Assembly: GCA_028279985.1 (NCBI GenBank)
Contig: JANQMR010000012.1
Location: 1 to 45,301 of the forward strand
Length of the DNA: 45,301 nucleotides
Reading direction: 5' to 3'
Origin: Woeseiaceae bacterium
GTDB taxonomy: Bacteria; Pseudomonadota; Gammaproteobacteria; Steroidobacterales; Woeseiaceae
Each line of letters starts with the position of its first letter. Position 1 is the first letter of the stretch. Below the pieces are notes generated by a model. The model was not told the origin of the DNA, made no database searches, and worked only from the letters and a program-made list of their open reading frames with translations. Shown piece by piece: positions 10,069 to 21,721 of the stretch. The position numbers and the translations under genes were made by a program.

Positions 10069-11022
10069 ATGAGCAAACCGCCCGAATACGTCGGTCGGTT
10101 TGCCCCGTCGCCGACAGGCCCCCTGCATTTCGGCTCGCTGCTCGCCGCCGTGGCAAGCCGGCTCGAAGCCCGGCGCCGAGGCGGCCGCTGGCTGCTCAGA
10201 ATCGAAGACATCGACCCGCCACGCGAACGGCCGGGCGCGGCCCGGCGTATCGTCGAGGCGCTCGAGCGGTACGGCTTCGAGTGGGACGGTCCGGTGCTTT
10301 ATCAGCGCCATAGCGAAACCAGCCACCGAGCGGCCCTCCAGCGGCTGCTCGCGGCGAGCCTGGCCTACCCCTGCGGTTGTTCGAGACGGGACCTCCTCGA
10401 TGCCCCGGCGGGCCCGCTGGGGCGTATCTATCCGGGGACCTGCCGCAAGGGCAAAGGCAAGGGCAAGAGCAGCAATGCGCCGGAATTCGCGGTCCGGGTT
10501 CTCACCGACAACTCGCAAACCGGTTTCGTCGATCGCCTGCAGGGGGCGCAAAGCCAACGCCTCGAATCCGAGTCGGGCGACTTCGTCGTGCTCAGGCGGG
10601 ACGGACTGATCGCCTATCAGCTTGCCGTAGTCGTCGACGACTACGAGCAGAATGTCACCGACGTCGTTCGCGGCATCGATCTGATGGACTCGACGCCGAG
10701 GCAGATCTGGTTACAGCGGTTACTCGGTTACCCGACCCCCTCCTACGCCCACATCCCGGTGGCCACCAATGCCGCGGGGATCAAGCTCAGCAAGAATACC
10801 GGCGCCCTCGCCGTGCCCATGGAGGCCGTGGAGCCGACGCTGATCTCGGCGCTTAAGGCGTTACGCCAGTCCCCGCCCGATACGCTGGCCAAGGCAGGAA
10901 TCGGGGAGATCTGGGAATGGTCGTTCGCCCACTGGGACTTACAAAAACTCCGCGGGTTTCGTCAGCTCAAACCGGGTGGTCAGGCCACCCGCAGTGTCCC
11001 GTGCGGCGAATTCACCGAATAG
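10069..11022 (+). CDS. gluQ: Glutamyl-queuosine tRNA(Asp) synthetase
   Basis: GluQRS attaches glutamate to queuosine at the wobble base of tRNA-Asp. It is a truncated glutamyl-tRNA synthetase lacking the anticodon-binding half. Signatures: FAPSPTGPLHFGSLLAA (residues 11-27, HIGH-type), RIEDIDPPRE, the zinc site CGC ... YPGTC, and KLSKNTGA (KMSKS-type). The 317-residue length is near normal. Its position after a dksA-family gene is the usual gammaproteobacterial order. Oddity: the last nine codons and the stop lie in the left arm of a large nested inverted repeat, so the native C-terminus seems to have been replaced by repeat sequence. Confidence 0.95.
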   Translation: MSKPPEYVGRFAPSPTGPLHFGSLLAAVASRLEARRRGGRWLLRIEDIDPPRERPGAARRIVEALERYGFEWDGPVLYQRHSETSHRAALQRLLAASLAYPCGCSRRDLLDAPAGPLGRIYPGTCRKGKGKGKSSNAPEFAVRVLTDNSQTGFVDRLQGAQSQRLESESGDFVVLRRDGLIAYQLAVVVDDYEQNVTDVVRGIDLMDSTPRQIWLQRLLGYPTPSYAHIPVATNAAGIKLSKNTGALAVPMEAVEPTLISALKALRQSPPDTLAKAGIGEIWEWSFAHWDLQKLRGFRQLKPGGQATRSVPCGEFTE

Positions 11023-11089
11023 TTCGCCGCGGATTTTCGTGGCCGGCAAGGCGCGGCGAATGACTCAATGAATTTGCCGCACGGGACAC
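10994..11089. repeat. Nested inverted repeat at the gluQ 3' end
   Basis: The outer arms are 21 bp (10994-11014 and 11069-11089) and match with one mismatch, reading GTGTCCCGTGCGGCGAATTC in the left arm. The inner arms are TTCGCCGCG (11023-11031) and CGCGGCGAA (11052-11060). The 96-bp block could form a branched cruciform and looks like a small interspersed element (REP/MITE-like). There is no T run, so it is not a classical terminator, although its RNA would fold strongly behind gluQ. Confidence 0.75.
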
Positions 11090-11153
11090 CAGGTCCGAAA
11101 ATGGGCTATCTTAGACACTGTCGGCGAGAGTAACACCCCATGAGCGACCCTCC

Positions 11154-11660
11154 ATGAGCGACCTTCGAGTCATCAAGAAATACCCGAACAGGCGGCTCTA
11201 CGATACCGAAGAGAGCCGTTACATCACGCTGGCGGACGTAAAGGACCTGGTCGTCAACGACATCGCCTTCGTCGTGATCGACAAGAAGACCGGCGACGAC
11301 ATTACCCGTTCGATCCTGCTCCAGGTCATCAGCGAACAGGAACAACAGGGCGAGGCGATCATGAGCCAGGATTTCCTGTCGGAAATCATTCGCTCTTACG
11401 GCACGGCCGTGCCGAGCTTCATGAAAAGTTATCTGGAACAAAGCCTCAAGATGTTCTTGCAGCAGCAGGAGTTCATGCGCGGCCAGGTAAAACGCGTCGT
11501 CGGCGCCGACCCGCTGACCGCAATGACCGACATGACCCAGCAGAACATGCGGCGGTTTCTATCGCTTCAGGAAGAACTGCTCGACCGCTTCAGCGGCGGA
11601 AACGGCAAAGCGGGCGACGACGAACCGGCCGCGTCCGGAAACCGTTCCGAAACAGGCTGA
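11154..11660 (+). CDS. phaR: PHA synthesis regulator PhaR
   Basis: A 168-residue repressor that senses polyhydroxyalkanoate granules and controls phasin and PHA synthesis genes. The N-terminal PHB/PHA accumulation regulator DNA-binding domain is clear: VIKKYPNRRLYDTEESRYITLADVKDLV (residues 6-33). The accumulation-regulator domain (ILLQVISEQEQQGEAIMSQDFLSEIIRSYG, about 54-83) and an amphipathic helix follow, then a Q/M-rich tail. The start is ATG 11154; an ATGAGCGACC decamer also occurs at 11139, but that ATG runs into a stop after five codons. No good ribosome site is visible. No PHA synthase gene lies in the window. Confidence 0.9.
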   Translation: MSDLRVIKKYPNRRLYDTEESRYITLADVKDLVVNDIAFVVIDKKTGDDITRSILLQVISEQEQQGEAIMSQDFLSEIIRSYGTAVPSFMKSYLEQSLKMFLQQQEFMRGQVKRVVGADPLTAMTDMTQQNMRRFLSLQEELLDRFSGGNGKAGDDEPAASGNRSETG

Positions 11661-11693
11661 GACCACCCGAACGCGCCGCCGGACGATTGCGGC

Positions 11694-11824
11694 TTGACAG
11701 ACGGGTGGTGGATACCATAGCGTGCACCATGCAACGGGGTTCTGCTCCCCCGCCCCCTGTTGCATAGCCTGAAGGAGTACACACTCCACGGCGGGCCCCC
11801 CGCGCAAGCGGGGGGCCTTTTTTT
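11694..11824 (+). ncRNA. Possible small RNA between phaR and yheT
   Basis: A TTGACA hexamer at 11694-11699 is followed by weak -10 options near 11713-11722. Then comes a hairpin ATGCAACGGGG ... CCCCTGTTGCAT (7-bp arms 11729-11735 and 11759-11765, extended by G/C pairs), a single-stranded AAGGAG, and the strong terminator. The arrangement (promoter, stem, exposed purine-rich segment, terminator, about 100 nt) resembles a small RNA. It could equally be the 3' untranslated region of phaR. Confidence 0.3.
11794..11824 (+). terminator. Intrinsic terminator after phaR
   Basis: A perfect 10-bp stem, GGCCCCCCGC (11794-11803) and GCGGGGGGCC (11808-11817), with a 4-base loop, followed by seven T (11818-11824). 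It ends transcription before yheT. Confidence 0.9.
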
Positions 11825-11874
11825 GGCCCAGGAATCGGAATCAGCTTGGGAATCAGCTCGGCGCAACGGGCCTG

Positions 11875-12912
11875 ATGCAGACCGAAGCAGACGACAAACG
11901 CATCATCGTGAGCGAGTTCCGGCCGGCGCGCTGGCTCAGGAACCGGCACGCGCAGACGATGTTCAGCTCCCTGCCGTGGGCCTGGCGTGGACGCCCGGCG
12001 CTGCGGCGCGAAGAACTGGAGCTGCCCGACGGCGACCTGACCGCAGTGGACTGGGTCGTGCCGGACGGACCGCTGCCGAAGCGGACACCGCTATTGGTCA
12101 TCCTCCACGGCCTGGAGAGCTCGGCGGAATCGACATACGCGCGCATGCTGATGAAAGCGGCGCTCGAGCGACATTGGCATTGCTGTGTCTTGCATTTCCG
12201 CGACTGCGGGGACTACCGCAACCGGCTGCCGCGGCGCTACCACGCAGGCGAGACCAACGACCTGCGGTTCTTCGTCGACAGGCTCGTACGTAGCGGAGAC
12301 CATGGCCCCATCGTCACTGCCGGATACTCGCTGGGCGGTAACGTGTTGTTGAAGTACCTCGGCGAGACGAGTGCGGGTAGCCCGGTTTCGGCGGCCGTGG
12401 CGGTGTGTGTCCCACTCAATTTGCATGAGTGTGCCAGGGCGTTGACCATAGGTTTTTCAAAGATTTATCAAAGATACCTACTAAAACGCATGAAGAAGTC
12501 GGTGGCCGGAAAATTCGACCGGCACACCGCCGCATTCGATTGGGAGCGGGCCATGTCCGCCAAGACCTTCGCCGAGTTCGACGATGCCGTCACGGCGCCG
12601 TTACACGGTTTCGCCGGAAAGGACGACTATTACGATCGTTGCAGCTCGATGCATTTTCTCGCCGATATCGAGACGCCGACGCTGATCATCAATGCCTTGG
12701 ACGATCCGTTCATGACGCCGGGCGTCATCCCACACCGCGACCGTTTGTCGCCCCAGGTGTCGCTCGAGATCAGCGAGGCCGGCGGCCACGTCGGCTTCAT
12801 CGAAGGCGGGACACCGTGGCGGCCCCGCTACTATCTGCCGCGTCGGGTCGTCGAGTTTCTCGAACCGTACGCGGCGAAGACGGCACGGAAAACCGGGGCG
12901 AAGCACGTTTGA
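11875..12912 (+). CDS. yheT: YheT-family alpha/beta hydrolase
   Basis: A 345-residue hydrolase of the YheT/ABHD1-3 group, probably an esterase with an unknown natural substrate. Visible marks: RPARWLRNRHAQTMFSSL near the start (family signature), oxyanion-hole LHGLESS (78-84), HFRDCGDYRN (107-116), nucleophile S152 in GYSLGGN, an acid in NALDDPFMTP, and the catalytic histidine in EAGGHVGFIEGG. No signal peptide, so cytoplasmic. It starts 50 bp past the phaR terminator, suggesting its own promoter, which I could not identify with confidence. Confidence 0.92.
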   Translation: MQTEADDKRIIVSEFRPARWLRNRHAQTMFSSLPWAWRGRPALRREELELPDGDLTAVDWVVPDGPLPKRTPLLVILHGLESSAESTYARMLMKAALERHWHCCVLHFRDCGDYRNRLPRRYHAGETNDLRFFVDRLVRSGDHGPIVTAGYSLGGNVLLKYLGETSAGSPVSAAVAVCVPLNLHECARALTIGFSKIYQRYLLKRMKKSVAGKFDRHTAAFDWERAMSAKTFAEFDDAVTAPLHGFAGKDDYYDRCSSMHFLADIETPTLIINALDDPFMTPGVIPHRDRLSPQVSLEISEAGGHVGFIEGGTPWRPRYYLPRRVVEFLEPYAAKTARKTGAKHV

Positions 12913-12957
12913 AAGACGGCGGCCGTGCTGCCGCCGGGGATCCGTTTGCGCCCTCCC

Positions 12958-13019
12958 GTTACCCGTCCGCATCCGGGTAACGTCTGACCACCGCAGTTAC
13001 CCGAAATCCGTAACCGCGG
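12958..13019. terminator. Hairpins between convergent yheT and pnp
   Basis: Two inverted repeats share the word GTTACCCG: GTTACCCG (12958-12965)/CGGGTAAC (12974-12981), and CCGC-A-GTTAC (12991-13000)/GTAAC-C-GCGG (13010-13019). Neither has a T run on either strand, so they are candidates for transcript-end stabilising structures rather than classical terminators. Confidence 0.4.
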
Positions 13020-13055
13020 CGGCACCGAAACGACGGTGAGGTCTCGGACAGGAGA

Positions 13056-15143
13056 CTAGGCGGCTTCCACTTCTTTCATGGACAAGCGTACCCGGCCCTG
13101 TCGATCGACCTCCAGGACCTTGACCTTGACGATGTCGCCTTCCGACAGTTTGTCGCTGACTTTCTCGACCCGCTCGTTGGAGATCTGCGAGATGTGTACC
13201 AGACCGTCCTTGCCCGGCAGGATCGTGACGAAGGCGCCAAAGTCCATCAGCCTGGCGACGCGTCCCTCATAGACCCGCCCGACCTCCACGTCGGCCGTGA
13301 TCAACTCGATGCGGCGCCGCGCTTCCTTGCCGGAAGCGCCATCCACCGAGGCGATCCGCACCGTGCCGTCGTTGTCGATGTCGACGGTCGCGCCGGTCTC
13401 CTCGGTGATCGCACGAATTACGGCGCCGCCCTTGCCGATGACATCGCGGATCTTCTCCGGGTCGATCTTCATCGTCATGATCGTCGGCGCCCACTCCGAC
13501 ATCTCCTCGCGTGGCGTGCTGATCACCTTGCCCATCTCGCCCAGGATATGCAGGCGCGCATCCCGCGCCTGATCTAGCGCAACGCTCATGATCTCGCGGG
13601 TGATGCCCTGGATCTTGATGTCCATCTGCAGCGCGGTTACGCCATCCTCGGTACCAGCCACCTTGAAGTCCATGTCGCCGAGATGATCCTCGTCACCCAG
13701 GATGTCGGTGAGCACGGCAAACTCGCCGCCTTCCTTGACCAGGCCCATGGCAACACCGGCCACCGGCGCCTTGATCGGCACGCCGGCATCCATCAAGGAC
13801 AGACTGGTGCCGCAGACCGACGCCATCGAGCTCGAACCGTTCGACTCGGTGATCTCGGAGACCACGCGAATGACGTAACCGAAGTCGTCGAGGTCCGGCA
13901 TCACCGCCTGTATGCCGCGGCGAGCCAGCTTGCCGTGGCCGATCTCGCGGCGTTTGGGAGATCCAATAAACCCAGTCTCACCAACGCAGTAGGGCGGAAA
14001 GTTATAGTGCAACATGAAGGGTTCTTTCCGTTCCCCCTCGATCGCATCGATGATCTGTGCATCGCGGCCGGTACCCAATGTGGTAACGACAATAGCCTGG
14101 GTCTCGCCGCGAGTGAACACGGCGGAGCCGTGCGCGCGCGGCAAAAAGCCCACACCGACGTCGATCGGCCTGACCGTCTTCTGGTCGCGGCCGTCGATTC
14201 GCGGCTCGCCGCGAATCACCCGCTGGCGCACGATGTTCTTTTCGAGCTTCGACAAGGCCCCGCGTACGTCCTCGGCCGCATGTTCGGCTTCGTCGCCGCC
14301 GACAAGCGCCTCGAGCGCGGCATCTTTCGCGCCGCCGACGGCCGCCTGTCGCTCCTGCTTGTCGGTGATCCGGTAAGCATCGGCAAGCGCGCCCTCGGCA
14401 TGTTGGGCAACGGCAGCCGCCAATGCCTCGTCGGCCGGCGGCGCTTCCCATTCCCAGGCCGGCTTGCCGGTTTCGGCGGCCAGCTCGTCGATGACGTCAA
14501 TGGCCGCTTGCATTTGCTCGTGCCCGTACATGACGGCGCCCAGCATGACATCTTCGCTCAGGCCGCCGGCTTCGGACTCGACCATCAGCACGGCATCCCG
14601 GGTGCCGGCAACCACCAGATCGAGGTCCGAGTCCTCGAGTGCCGCGATGCCCGGGTTCAGCGCGTATTTGCCGTGCGTGTAACCGACGCGGGCGGCGCCG
14701 ATGGGACCGGCAAACGGCATGCCCGAGATCGCGAGCGCGGCCGACGCGCCGATCAGCGACGGAATGTCGGGATCGACGTCGGGGTTCAACGACATCACCG
14801 TTGCGATGACCTGCACTTCGTTGTTGAAACCTTTCGGAAACAACGGCCGGATCGGACGGTCGATCAGGCGCGAGGTCAGGGTTTCCTTTTCGCTGGGCCG
14901 CCCCTCACGCTTGAAAAAACCGCCCGGTATCTTGCCGGCGGAATACGTCTTTTCCTGGTAGTTGACCGTGAGCGGGAAAAAATCCCGGCCGGGGTCCGCG
15001 GCCTTGCGGCCGACGGCCGTGACCAGTACCACGGTCTCGGCCATGTCTACGATGACGGCGCCGTCTGCCTGGCGCGCGATGCCACCCGTTTCCAGGGTGA
15101 CGAGGTGTTCCCCATACTGGAACGACTTTCTGATTGAATTCAC
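13056..15143 (-). CDS. pnp: Polyribonucleotide nucleotidyltransferase (PNPase)
   Basis: PNPase degrades RNA 3'-5' using phosphate and is a core exonuclease of the RNA degradosome. At 695 residues it is full length. Domains in order: RNase PH 1 ([27 protein letters not shown]..., residues 4 to about 140), helical linker, RNase PH 2 (about 320-540; [32 protein letters not shown], and [18 protein letters not shown]), KH domain ([21 protein letters not shown]), and S1 domain ([31 protein letters not shown]). The start codon is GTG at 15143 with no strong ribosome site, which fits a tightly regulated gene. It lies 94 bp after rpsO, behind a long hairpin. Confidence 0.97.
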   Translation of the reverse strand: MNSIRKSFQYGEHLVTLETGGIARQADGAVIVDMAETVVLVTAVGRKAADPGRDFFPLTVNYQEKTYSAGKIPGGFFKREGRPSEKETLTSRLIDRPIRPLFPKGFNNEVQVIATVMSLNPDVDPDIPSLIGASAALAISGMPFAGPIGAARVGYTHGKYALNPGIAALEDSDLDLVVAGTRDAVLMVESEAGGLSEDVMLGAVMYGHEQMQAAIDVIDELAAETGKPAWEWEAPPADEALAAAVAQHAEGALADAYRITDKQERQAAVGGAKDAALEALVGGDEAEHAAEDVRGALSKLEKNIVRQRVIRGEPRIDGRDQKTVRPIDVGVGFLPRAHGSAVFTRGETQAIVVTTLGTGRDAQIIDAIEGERKEPFMLHYNFPPYCVGETGFIGSPKRREIGHGKLARRGIQAVMPDLDDFGYVIRVVSEITESNGSSSMASVCGTSLSLMDAGVPIKAPVAGVAMGLVKEGGEFAVLTDILGDEDHLGDMDFKVAGTEDGVTALQMDIKIQGITREIMSVALDQARDARLHILGEMGKVISTPREEMSEWAPTIMTMKIDPEKIRDVIGKGGAVIRAITEETGATVDIDNDGTVRIASVDGASGKEARRRIELITADVEVGRVYEGRVARLMDFGAFVTILPGKDGLVHISQISNERVEKVSDKLSEGDIVKVKVLEVDRQGRVRLSMKEVEAA

Positions 15144-15165
15144 GATGATGACTCGGTGTTTGACG

Positions 15166-15222
15166 CCAACGGTAGAGCGCGCGTGCTCGACTCAGGGAGC
15201 AACGCGCGATTCGAACCGTTGG
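15166..15222 (-). promoter_or_regulatory. Long hairpin in the rpsO-pnp intergenic RNA
   Basis: Outer arms CCAACGGT (15166-15173)/ACCGTTGG (15215-15222) enclose a second stem, CGCGCGT-GCTC (15178-15188)/GAGC-A-ACGCGCG (15197-15208). This makes about 19 base pairs broken by one small internal loop and one bulged A. In E. coli a long hairpin at this position is cut by RNase III and lets PNPase repress its own mRNA; the same role is inferred here. Confidence 0.65.
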
Positions 15223-15237
15223 CAGGTGGAGGCCGGA

Positions 15238-15507
15238 TTAGCGGCGCAGGCCCAGACGGGCGATCAGGTCGCGGTAACGGTCCTGATCCTTGTCCTTCAG
15301 ATAGTCAAGCAGCTTGCGGCGTTGATTGACCAGTTTCAGGAGACCCTGACGGCTGTGGTGATCTTTCTTGTGCTCGCCGAAATGCTCGGTGAGCTCGGAA
15401 ATCCTTGCGGACAGCAGCGCGACCTGGACTTCGGGTGAACCCGTGTCCGCCTTGCCGCGCCCGTATTCGGCGACGATGGTCGCCTTTGCTTCACTGGAGA
15501 GTGACAT
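15238..15507 (-). CDS. rpsO: 30S ribosomal protein S15
   Basis: An 89-residue primary rRNA-binding protein of the small subunit platform. The S15 signature is clear: [51 protein letters not shown]. Length and sequence are standard. GGAG lies ten bases before the ATG. It sits between truB and pnp in the conserved order. Confidence 0.98.
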   Translation of the reverse strand: MSLSSEAKATIVAEYGRGKADTGSPEVQVALLSARISELTEHFGEHKKDHHSRQGLLKLVNQRRKLLDYLKDKDQDRYRDLIARLGLRR

Positions 15508-15601
15508 CTTCCATTAACTCCAAAATGGTATTTTTCGTCTCTTTGCCCCTTTTTCGAGCGCGGTATTCTAGCGCCTGAAAGGAGCCATTAACAGCCCAAA
15601 A

Positions 15602-16540
15602 TCAAATAACTACGGCGTTTCCGAAAACCCGCCGCGGTGACAGGGCGCGACCGCCGGCAAGCTCGCCGACCCCGACAAATTCGGCGTTCGGGCCGTAGAC
15701 GCGGACCAGGCCCGTCTCGTGCCCGTCGTCGAGCTCGATTTGCCGGCCCTGCCGAAAACCGGCGATATCGGCGGCCGTCAGCGTGACCGCGGCAAGCCCG
15801 CTCAAGGCGCGATCCGCCGGCAACAGGCCCGCTCTCAAGGCCGAGCGGCTGGCCGCCGCCTGCGCCTCGACGCTGGCCATGCCCTGCATGTCCACCGCGT
15901 CGAAATCGCCCACCGATTCCCGGTGCAGGCGCGCGGTATGCGCGACCGTGCCCGCCGCTTCCGCAATGTCCTCGACCAGGGTCCGGATGTAGGTGCCTTT
16001 CGAGCATCGAACTCTTAGAACCAGGCGCTTACCTGCCGCCTCCAGCAGATCGATCGCGTCGATCCGAATTCGCCGGGGCGCGCGCTCCACGGTCTGCCCC
16101 TGCCGGGCCAGCTCGTAGAGCCGTTTGCCGTCCTTTTTCAAGGCCGAATACATCGGCGGTATCTGCCGGCTCTCACCGACGAAGCCGGCCAGGATCTCCC
16201 GCCACTCCGCCGCAGTCAGCGCCTGCACCGGTCGTTCCGCCACGAGCTGTCCGGTCGCATCGCCGGTGTCGGTCGCCTCGCCCAGCCGCGCCGTCACGCG
16301 ATAGGTCTTGTCGGCATCCAGCAAAAACCCGCAGACCTTCGTCGCCTCCCCGAAGCACAGTGGCAGCATCCCGGTTGCGGCCGGATCCAGGCTACCGGTA
16401 TGCCCGGCCTTCCGGGCCGCAAGCAAGCGCCTGACACGCTGCAGCGCCTGGTTGGAGGTCATGCCGGCCGGCTTGTCCAGCAACAGCAGGCCATCGACCG
16501 GTTCGTACCGGTCACGCGCTCGGGATTTGTGCGGGCTCAC
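15602..16540 (-). CDS. truB: tRNA pseudouridine(55) synthase TruB
   Basis: A 312-residue enzyme making pseudouridine 55 in the T-loop of tRNAs. Catalytic aspartate D52 lies in GHTGSLDPAATGMLP (residues 46-60). Other blocks: GLLLLDKPAGMTSNQAL (17-33), KTYRVTARLGEATDTGDATG, and the SKGTYIRTLVEDI motif. The C-terminal part (about 240-312, GLVRVYGPNAEFVGVGEL) is the PUA-like RNA-binding region. It starts about 20 bp after rbfA. Confidence 0.97.
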   Translation of the reverse strand: MSPHKSRARDRYEPVDGLLLLDKPAGMTSNQALQRVRRLLAARKAGHTGSLDPAATGMLPLCFGEATKVCGFLLDADKTYRVTARLGEATDTGDATGQLVAERPVQALTAAEWREILAGFVGESRQIPPMYSALKKDGKRLYELARQGQTVERAPRRIRIDAIDLLEAAGKRLVLRVRCSKGTYIRTLVEDIAEAAGTVAHTARLHRESVGDFDAVDMQGMASVEAQAAASRSALRAGLLPADRALSGLAAVTLTAADIAGFRQGRQIELDDGHETGLVRVYGPNAEFVGVGELAGGRALSPRRVFGNAVVI

Positions 16541-16562
16541 TGCTATTGGTCGCTATTGGTCG

Positions 16563-16919
16563 CTATTCGTCGGCTGCAACGACCCGGTCGATCAGCTCGG
16601 TGAGCTTAACGCCTTCCGCGGCGCTGTCGTCGTACAGGAAGCGAAGCTCCGGCACGTGCCTGACCTTGATCGCATGACCGAGCCGGCTGCGCAGAAAGCC
16701 GCCGGCGCTTTGCAAACCCTCGAGCGCCGAAGCCGGGTCGGCCTCCGGGGCGAGCAGGCTGAAATACACCCGGGCCACGCTCAGATCGCGCGACAGATCC
16801 ACCGAGCTCAAGCTCACACCTGCGACTCTCGGGTCTTTGACCTCGGCGTGCAGCAGCTCGTTCAGGGTCCTCAGAACCTGGTTGCCGAGCCTTTGATGAC
16901 GGGAGAATTCGCGGGGCAT
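16563..16919 (-). CDS. rbfA: Ribosome-binding factor A
   Basis: A 118-residue KH-type protein that binds the 30S subunit during 16S rRNA 5'-end maturation. The start is ATG 16919 (MPREFSRHQRLGNQVLRTLNELL), with GAGG five bases upstream. The longer open frame to 17114 overlaps infB and is not part of the protein. Family blocks: VKDPRVAGVSLSSVDLSRDLSVARVYFS and RHVPELRFLYDDS. Only 7 bp separate it from infB. Confidence 0.96.
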   Translation of the reverse strand: MPREFSRHQRLGNQVLRTLNELLHAEVKDPRVAGVSLSSVDLSRDLSVARVYFSLLAPEADPASALEGLQSAGGFLRSRLGHAIKVRHVPELRFLYDDSAAEGVKLTELIDRVVAADE

Positions 16920-16926
16920 GCCGGCC

Positions 16927-19461
<2,535 letters not shown>

Positions 19462-19491
19462 GATTTGACTCCGCGTCCCGGCTGCTCCGGC

Positions 19492-20994
19492 TTAAGCCTG
19501 CTGCTCGGCTTCGAACCAGTGCTCGCGCGCTTTCATGATCAGCGCGGCTGCGTGTTCCTGGTCCATCTCGTTGATCTCCAGCAGGTCGTCCGTGGCGAGC
19601 TCCGCCAGGTCTTCCCGTGTGACGACACCCTTGCTCGCCAGCAGGTAGGCCAACGCCTTGTCCATGCCTTCGAGGTTCAACAGGTCCTCGGCGGGCTCCG
19701 TCTCATCGATTTTTTCTTCCTGCACGATCGCCTGCGTCAGCAGCACGTCGCGCGCGCGGCTACGCAATTCGGTGACGATGTCCTCGTCGAACTCCTCGAT
19801 CTCGATCAGCTCGGAGGCCGGCACGTAGGCGACCTCCTCGATCGTCGAGAAACCTTCCTGGACGAGGATCAGCGCGACCTCTTCGTCCACGTCGAGCTGC
19901 TCGGAGAACAACTCGATCAGCTCGCGCGTTTCGCTTTCGCTCTTTTGCTCGGCATCGGCCGCTGTCATGACGTTCAGCTCCCAGCCCGACAATTCGCTCG
20001 CAAGCCGGATGTTCTGGCCGCCGCGGCCGATCGCCTGCGACAGCTTGTCCTCCTCGACGGCGATGTCCATGCTGTGCGCGTCTTCGTCGACGACGATCGA
20101 CACCACTTCAGCCGGCGACATCGCGTTGACGACGAACTGGGCCGGGTTCTCGTCCCAGAGGATGATGTCCACCCGCTCGCCGGCGAGCTCGTTCGAGACC
20201 GCCTGCACGCGCGAGCCGCGCATGCCGACGCAGGCGCCGACGGCATCGATGCGCTTGTCGTTGCTCTTGACGGCGATCTTGGCGCGCAGGCCCGGGTCGC
20301 GGGCCGCGCCGAGGATCTCGATCAGCCCCTGGCCGACCTCGGGTACCTCGATCTTGAACAGCTCGATCAAAAACTGGGGGGACGTCCGCGTCATGAAAAG
20401 CTGCGGCCCGCGTGGCTCGGAGCGGACTTCGATCAACAGCGCCTTGATCCGGTCCTGCGGCCGGACGGGCTCGCGCGGCACCATGTTCTCGCGCGGCACG
20501 AAACCTTCGGCGTTGCCGCCCAAATCGATATAAACGCCATTACGGTCGACGCGTTTGACCAGCCCCGACAGCAACTCGCCTTCGCGGTCCTGAAATTCCT
20601 CGACGACCTGCTCGCGCTCCGCCTCGCGCACCTTCTGCACGATGACTTGTTTGGCCGTCTGCGCCGCAATCCGGCCGAATTCGACCGACTCCATCGGCAC
20701 CTCGACGTAACCGCCGGGCTCGGCGGCCGTGTCGATATCGACGGCATCGATCATGCGCAACTCACGATCCGGGAACTCGAGCTCGGTGGACTCGTCCTCG
20801 AAAACCAGCCAGCGACGAAACGTGTCGTAGTCGCCCGACTCGCGGTCGATTGCTACACGCACTTCGATGTCCTCGCCGTGCTTGCGGCGGGTCGCAGACG
20901 CCAGTGCCGCCTCGATCGCCTCGAAGATGATTTCTTTCTCGACGCCCTTCTCGTTCGAGACCGCGTCGACAACCATCAAAATCTCTTTGCTCAT
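19492..20994 (-). CDS. nusA: Transcription factor NusA
   Basis: A 500-residue elongation factor controlling pausing, termination and antitermination. The start is ATG 20994 ([17 protein letters not shown]), with GGAG eight bases upstream; the ATG six codons earlier lacks one. Domains: N-terminal polymerase-binding region, S1 ([34 protein letters not shown]), two KH domains ([58 protein letters not shown]), and two acidic C-terminal repeats, as in E. coli. NusA may regulate its own operon at the leader terminators upstream (inference). Confidence 0.98.
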   Translation of the reverse strand: MSKEILMVVDAVSNEKGVEKEIIFEAIEAALASATRRKHGEDIEVRVAIDRESGDYDTFRRWLVFEDESTELEFPDRELRMIDAVDIDTAAEPGGYVEVPMESVEFGRIAAQTAKQVIVQKVREAEREQVVEEFQDREGELLSGLVKRVDRNGVYIDLGGNAEGFVPRENMVPREPVRPQDRIKALLIEVRSEPRGPQLFMTRTSPQFLIELFKIEVPEVGQGLIEILGAARDPGLRAKIAVKSNDKRIDAVGACVGMRGSRVQAVSNELAGERVDIILWDENPAQFVVNAMSPAEVVSIVVDEDAHSMDIAVEEDKLSQAIGRGGQNIRLASELSGWELNVMTAADAEQKSESETRELIELFSEQLDVDEEVALILVQEGFSTIEEVAYVPASELIEIEEFDEDIVTELRSRARDVLLTQAIVQEEKIDETEPAEDLLNLEGMDKALAYLLASKGVVTREDLAELATDDLLEINEMDQEHAAALIMKAREHWFEAEQQA

Positions 20995-21023
20995 GCCCAA
21001 AACTCCACTCAAGACCGCGGCTC

Positions 21024-21476
21024 TCAGACCCCGTCAGGCACCAGTCTCGCGGTATCGATGGTCGCAATCGGCAGGGTATGCGACACACCGTCCACAGCGA
21101 CCACAATGTTCTCCGCATCCGACGACTCGAGCGTGCCGCGGAAGCGTTTGCGTCCCTCAATCGGGAAACGCATCTGCACTTTCAGGGTTTCGCCTGTAAA
21201 CCTATGAAAGTGCTCAGGTTTTGTCAGTTTTCTGTCCAAGCCGGGGGACGAGACCTCGAGGTCGTAATGACCGGGCACCGGGTCCTCGACGTCCAGCAGC
21301 GCGCTGACCGCGAGGCTGACCTTCTCGCAATCGTCGAGACCGACACCGTCCGGCTGGTCGATGAACACACGCACGATGCCGCTCTTGCCGCCGAGTTTGA
21401 CCTCGAGATCGGCAAGCTCGTAGCCGAGCCGCTGGATGGTCGGCTCGATCAGGTTTGCGAGTTCGTCGCTTTTCAT
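21024..21476 (-). CDS. rimP: Ribosome maturation factor RimP
   Basis: A 150-residue 30S assembly factor. Family marks: [79 protein letters not shown], then the C-terminal Sm-like domain. I choose ATG 21476 (MKSDELANL); an alternative ATG at 21491 adds five residues, and neither has a strong ribosome site. It is the first gene of the rimP-nusA-infB-rbfA-truB-rpsO-pnp operon. Just upstream, GCATGATG occurs twice and ACGTGCACGT is a palindrome. Confidence 0.95.
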   Translation of the reverse strand: MKSDELANLIEPTIQRLGYELADLEVKLGGKSGIVRVFIDQPDGVGLDDCEKVSLAVSALLDVEDPVPGHYDLEVSSPGLDRKLTKPEHFHRFTGETLKVQMRFPIEGRKRFRGTLESSDAENIVVAVDGVSHTLPIATIDTARLVPDGV

Positions 21477-21543
21477 ACGTCCATCATGCACGTCTATACG
21501 TGCACGTTACATCATGCGCCCATATAAGCAATTGTTCCAGAAC

Positions 21544-21567
21544 AAAAAAATGGGCCCAAGGCCCATT
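21544..21567 (-). terminator. Leader terminator 2, just before rimP
   Basis: On the minus strand AATGGGCC and GGCCCATT form an 8-bp stem with a 3-base loop, followed by a run of T (complement of the A run at 21544-21550). It lies about 70 bases before rimP, inside the operon's 5' leader. Confidence 0.85.
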
Positions 21568-21624
21568 CCATAACACGCCATCAACACGCGATACCGTTAC
21601 CCGCTTCGTTACTGTCCGGGCAAC

Positions 21625-21645
21625 AAAAAGCCCCGTAAGCGGGGC
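21625..21645 (-). terminator. Leader terminator 1
   Basis: A minus-strand hairpin GCCCC-GCTTAC-GGGGC is followed by TTTTT (complement of 21625-21629). It lies about 70-90 bases after the predicted transcription start and 150 bases before rimP. It could release a short leader RNA or act as an attenuator. Confidence 0.85.
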
Positions 21646-21721
21646 CTGAGTTTACCAACACGCCGGTAACGGTGACGTTCGTCCTGAACCGGGGCTCCTG
21701 CCCCACACCGCCGAGCCGCGC

